In this document: positions 30,888-34,140 of the stretch, piece by piece | How positions within the stretch are numbered: position 1 is the first letter of the stretch | How the letters are laid out: every line of letters starts with the position of its first letter | Source of the DNA: CAYNEI01 sp964396185 | GTDB lineage: Archaea; Thermoplasmatota; SW-10-69-26 | DNA: 34,140 bases | Reading direction: 5' to 3' | Assembly: GCA_964396185.1 (NCBI GenBank) | Contig: CAYNEI010000024.1 | Span: 1 to 34,140 of the forward strand | The notes under the pieces: model-generated | Told to the model about the DNA's origin: nothing | Database searches by the model: none | Seen by the model: only the letters and a program-made list of their open reading frames with translations | Position numbers and translations under genes: made by a program

Positions 30888-31144
30888 TGGCATCCACCCC
30901 CGTTCCGTGCGTCATCGTCCCAGGGGTCTGTGTGAATCCGGCCGATGTTGGGTAGCGCCTCGATCGGCGGGCTCGCGCGAAGGACTCGGCGGGAGATCCG
31001 GTCCATGGTCGGCCCATTGGCCAGGCCCGCCCTGTTGTACGCCCATCGCCTCGCGGATTCCCCGACGAACCCGCCTCGGAGTGCTGCGGTGCGGTGGACT
31101 CTCTTCCGGTAGTCTGTCTGCATGTGGTCTCGCCCCACTCGCAA
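30884..31144 (-). CDS. Small basic protein, unknown
   Basis: At most 86 residues, with an Arg-rich N-terminal half (MQTDYRKRVHRTAALRGGFVGESARRWAYNRAG) and a short acidic end (IHTDPWDDDARNGGGCQ). The start is uncertain: TTG at 31144, GTG at 31138 (27 bases after a CTTAAG box, the leaderless spacing) or ATG at 31123. It is the first gene of the three-gene operon. No family was recognised; the basic N-terminus could bind nucleic acid. Confidence 0.5.
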   Translation of the reverse strand: MRVGRDHMQTDYRKRVHRTAALRGGFVGESARRWAYNRAGLANGPTMDRISRRVLRASPPIEALPNIGRIHTDPWDDDARNGGGCQ

Positions 31145-31466
31145 CCAGGCCCTTGGAGCACTTAAGAAATCCCTGGGGGTATGATGAAAGTGAAACTACC
31201 TTGTGGTATCGGTCATATCAGGAAATACACCATTTTGGAACATAGTAGAGAATCATATGCCTACGCCCCGGCCACGCCGCGACGTCGGCGGGTTGGGGCA
31301 GAAAGTTCCCCATTTGAACGGGTCCAGCTGCGGGGCGCACGCTTGGCTGGCCTAGGGGACTCTGGCGGAGGCTGTTGAACCCGGCAGGAACACGCCTCCC
31401 GCCTACTCGCGAGCTTCCGGAGCGTATGGGATTGACCCCGGAGTTGTCGGCCCCCCACCCAACTGG
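31145..31466. other. Intergenic stretch before CRISPR trailer
   Basis: About 320 bases with no gene called. 31161-31260 is unusually A/T-rich for the window (GAAATCCCTGGG, ATACACCATTTTGG and similar). 31405-31436 looks like a highly decayed repeat: it ends GGGATTGAC and keeps 17 of the last 25 bases of the CRISPR repeat, one unit to the left of the first clear repeat. Confidence 0.5.
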
Positions 31467-34140
31467 GCTCGAATGCCTCGTGGGCGGGCGGGATCGACGG
31501 GACGACGTTCGTGACAGCGCGATGTTCGCCGGGGTTCAATGCCTCGTGGGCGGGCGGAATCGACACCGCTACACCACCCGGGCCTACCAGGAGGACATGT
31601 TTCAATGCCTCGTGGGCGGGCGGGATCGACGAGCAGGAGGTAGTTGGCTGGCTTCTCGCATCAGGTTTCAATGCCTCGTGGGCGGGCGGGATCGACGTGT
31701 GACGGGCAGGGTTCTGATTTGGCGATGGGGGTTTCGATGCCTGGTGGGCGGGCGGGATCGACCCCAGGAGCTCGCGTAGGGTCCAGTCGAACTCTGGTTT
31801 CAATGCCTCGTGGGCGGGCGGGATCGACCGTCCTGCTCGTTCTCCTCGGGGTCCATGAGGCTGTTTCAATGCCTCGCGGGCGGGCGGGATCGACTCGCGA
31901 AGCGGCACGCTGCCGCGTTCTCGTTCTCGTTTCAATGCCTCGCGGGCGGGCGGGATCGACAGACCGCGCTCGAGCGCGAGGTCGACCGACAGCTGTTTCA
32001 ATGCCTCGCGGGCGGGCGGGATCGACTCGCCGAGGAAACCGCACAGGAAACCCCCGATGGGTTTCAATGCCTCGCGGGCGGGCGGGATCGGCGCCCGGTC
32101 TGCGAGCGCGTCGTCGACTACCAGCTGTTTCAATGCCTCGCGGGCGGGCGGGATCGACCGCGCTGGCCCGGCGTGTCCATCTACTTCAACGGGTTTCAAT
32201 GCCTCGCGGGCGGGCGGGATCGACCCAGCATCGACAGCGACGGCACCCCGAGCGACATGTTTCAATGCCTCGCGGGCGGGCGGGATCGACTCGGCATCGG
32301 GCTGTGGGCGCTGCTCGGAGGTGGGTTTCAATGCCTCGCGGGCGGGCGGGATCGACGGTTCGAGGCGGAGGCCGAGGTCGAGAACACCAGGTTTCAATGC
32401 CTCGCGGGCGGGCGGGATCGACAGGGCATCGCGCAGCAGCTCGTGGCCACCGGCATGTTTCAATGCCTCGCGGGCGGGCGGGATCGACACCCCCGACCAT
32501 CGCGACGAGATCCACCTGGACGGGTTTCAATGCCTCGCGGGCGGGCGGGATCGACCCGGTACACGCTTCGCCGGGTTCAGCAAGACCGGGTTTCAATGCC
32601 TCGCGGGCGGGCGGGATCGACAGAGCCTCCTCGAGGGCCTCCAAGACCGGGGCGGGTTTCAATGCCTCGCGGGCGGGCGGGATCGACAAGGCAGCGTGAT
32701 GATCCGCCACTGGTGCAACTAGTTTCAATGCCTCGCGGGCGGGCGGGATCGACGAGGCTCCTTCGCCCATCTATCGGTCCCGATCGCGTTTCAATGCCTC
32801 GCGGGCGGGCGGGATCGACCCCGCTGGAGGATGGATCAGTCGGCACGGTCCTAGTTTCAATGCCTCGCGGGCGGGCGGGATCGACGATCTCCGCGTCGGT
32901 GAAGGACGGCACACTACGCGTTTCAATGCCTCGCGGGCGGGCGGGATCGACCCATCTGACTCATCGTACTCCGCGAGCCTGAATGAGTTTCAATGCCTCG
33001 CGGGCGGGCGGGATCGACCGCGTTCAGCGGCCTCACCGACTCGACCACCGGGTTTCAATGCCTCGCGGGCGGGCGGGATCGACTCGACATGGGCGACCGG
33101 TTCGACCGGGCCATGTTGTTTCAATGCCTCGCGGGCGGGCGGGATCGACTCCCTGTGCTTCGTCTCTTCTTTTGTCATGCCATGTTTCAATGCCTCGCGG
33201 GCGGGCGGGATCGACGCGGTCTTACCGCGGTACGGCTGAGCGTATCGAAGTTTCAATGCCTCGCGGGCGGGCGGGATCGACTCCGCGACCACCGCGGCCT
33301 ATCCCTGAGCACCGTGTTTCAATGCCTCGCGGGCGGGCGGGATCGACAGCTCAGCGAGGGCCTGGCCGACCAGCTGTCCGGGTTTCAATGCCTCGCGGGC
33401 GGGCGGGATCGACACACCTGGATCATCATGCGCCTCCAGGGCAAGAAGTTTCAATGCCTCGCGGGCGGGCGGGATCGACCTGGCGAGCACGTCGAGCAGC
33501 GCTGCATCGTGCTGTTTCAATGCCTCGCGGGCGGGCGGGATCGACGGCTCTACGACATCCTCGAGGACGCCGGCGACGGGTTTCAATGCCTCGCGGGCGG
33601 GCGGGATCGACTCGACGAGTCCCCCCTCATCATCATCGGCACCCGGTTTCAATGCCTCGCGGGCGGGCGGGATCGACGCCAGCCTGACCTCGAGAAGCTC
33701 GTGCTCAAGGGGTTTCAATGCCTCGCGGGCGGGCGGGATCGACAAGCCCTCATCCTGCTCAGTGGGGACGTCTCAGCGTTTCAATGCCTCGCGGGCGGGC
33801 GGGATCGACCGTGTCAGGTGCGGGGGCAGGTTCGACGCGGACTAGTTTCAATGCCTCGCGGGCGGGCGGGATCGACGCCAGCCTGACCTCGAGAAGCTCG
33901 TGCTCAAGGGGTTTCAATGCCTCGCGGGCGGGCGGGATCGACTCCTGGTGATGGAGGCGATCATGGAGGTAGACGAGTTTCAATGCCTCGCGGGCGGGCG
34001 GGATCGACCCCAACCCCTCGCACCCCAACCCCGCACCAACCAGTTTCAATGCCTCGCGGGCGGGCGGGATCGACACGTCGACGAACGAGCCACCCGGCTC
34101 CTCCAACGGTTTCAATGCCTCGCGGGCGGGCGGGATCGAC
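31467..34140 (-). CRISPR. CRISPR array, 41 repeats and 40 spacers
   Basis: A 32-bp repeat starts GTTTCAATGCCTCG and ends GGGCGGGATCGAC on the + strand; repeat starts run from 31467 to 34109, nearly all at 66-base steps. Spacers are 34 bases, except three of 35 and one of 33. The other strand ends in ATTGAAAC, the 3' end found in transcribed type I repeats, so crRNA should be made from the - strand, right to left. The left end has decayed and variant repeats, as a trailer should. The leader and cas genes would lie beyond 34140; no cas gene is in the window. Repeat length 32 with 34-base spacers and ATTGAAAC is most like subtype I-C, but I-B cannot be excluded. Confidence 0.98.

Noticed and set aside
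31261..34115. Long open frames on both strands across the CRISPR array, with repeated MPRGRAGST, PARPRGIET and IPPAREALK peptides
   Set aside because: The 66-base unit is a multiple of three and the repeat has no stop in several frames, so these are by-products of the array, not proteins.
31467..34140. Spacers that target genes within this window
   Set aside because: Reading the spacers against the coding regions by eye gave no convincing match. A computed search would be needed to settle it.

Overview
The window reads as a high-GC archaeal chromosome segment. Several families are archaeal: a DUF373 membrane protein, an MptE-type pterin pyrophosphokinase, a TrmB-type regulator, a Hef-like helicase and an Lhr-type helicase. 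Many genes start with GTG or TTG about 26-30 bases downstream of a TATA-like box (often CTTAAG, CTTAG or CTATAC), which is the signature of leaderless archaeal transcripts. A Hef that has only its helicase half points to a Thermoplasmatota-like euryarchaeon, and the acidic proteins would fit a salty habitat. The lineage and habitat statements are inference.

Layout. 14-2357 (-): two paralogous cell-surface proteins with a small zinc-ribbon gene between them. 2458-4504 (+): DUF373 membrane protein and mptE. 4499-6025 (-): secreted beta-propeller. 6132-8828 (+): endonuclease IV, a small helical protein and a CNNM/CorC transporter-like protein. 8829-11717 (+): four lipoprotein genes with visibly lower GC, bounded by a 26-bp direct repeat that copies the 3' end of the CNNM gene. 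11939-13157 (+): a winged-helix gene and a RelE-like gene behind a tandem operator. 13233-19309 (+): Lhr helicase, a lipoprotein, an EF-hand surface protein, a TrmB regulator and an Ala/Glu-rich secreted protein. 19447-22780 (-): dodecin, a thiolase-fold/DUF35 fusion, a thiolase and a secreted Gly/Asp-rich protein. 23240-26405 (-): purN-folC-folP-folB with overlapping genes. 26611-28203 (+): Hef helicase. 28265-28547: a row of four perfect or near-perfect hairpins running into tRNA-His(GUG) on the - strand. 28754-31144 (-): a small unknown gene, vapBC, and a three-gene coupled operon of unknown function that includes a zinc-finger protein. 31467-34140: a CRISPR array of 41 repeats that continues to the last base of the window.

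How the genes work together. mptE, folB, folP and folC cover the middle and end of a folate route, and purN is a consumer of 10-formyl-tetrahydrofolate, so this organism appears to make and use true folate. The thiolase and DUF35 fusion lie in the same operon, as expected for an acyl-CoA condensing complex of the thiolase/HMG-CoA synthase/DUF35 kind. The CRISPR array is transcribed from right to left, judging by its ATTGAAAC end and by decayed repeats on the left, so the leader and any cas genes should lie to the right of the window. No cas gene is inside it. The strongest candidates for something undescribed are the hairpin row beside tRNA-His, the lipoprotein island flanked by gene-end duplications, the winged-helix/RelE module and the three-gene operon next to the CRISPR trailer.
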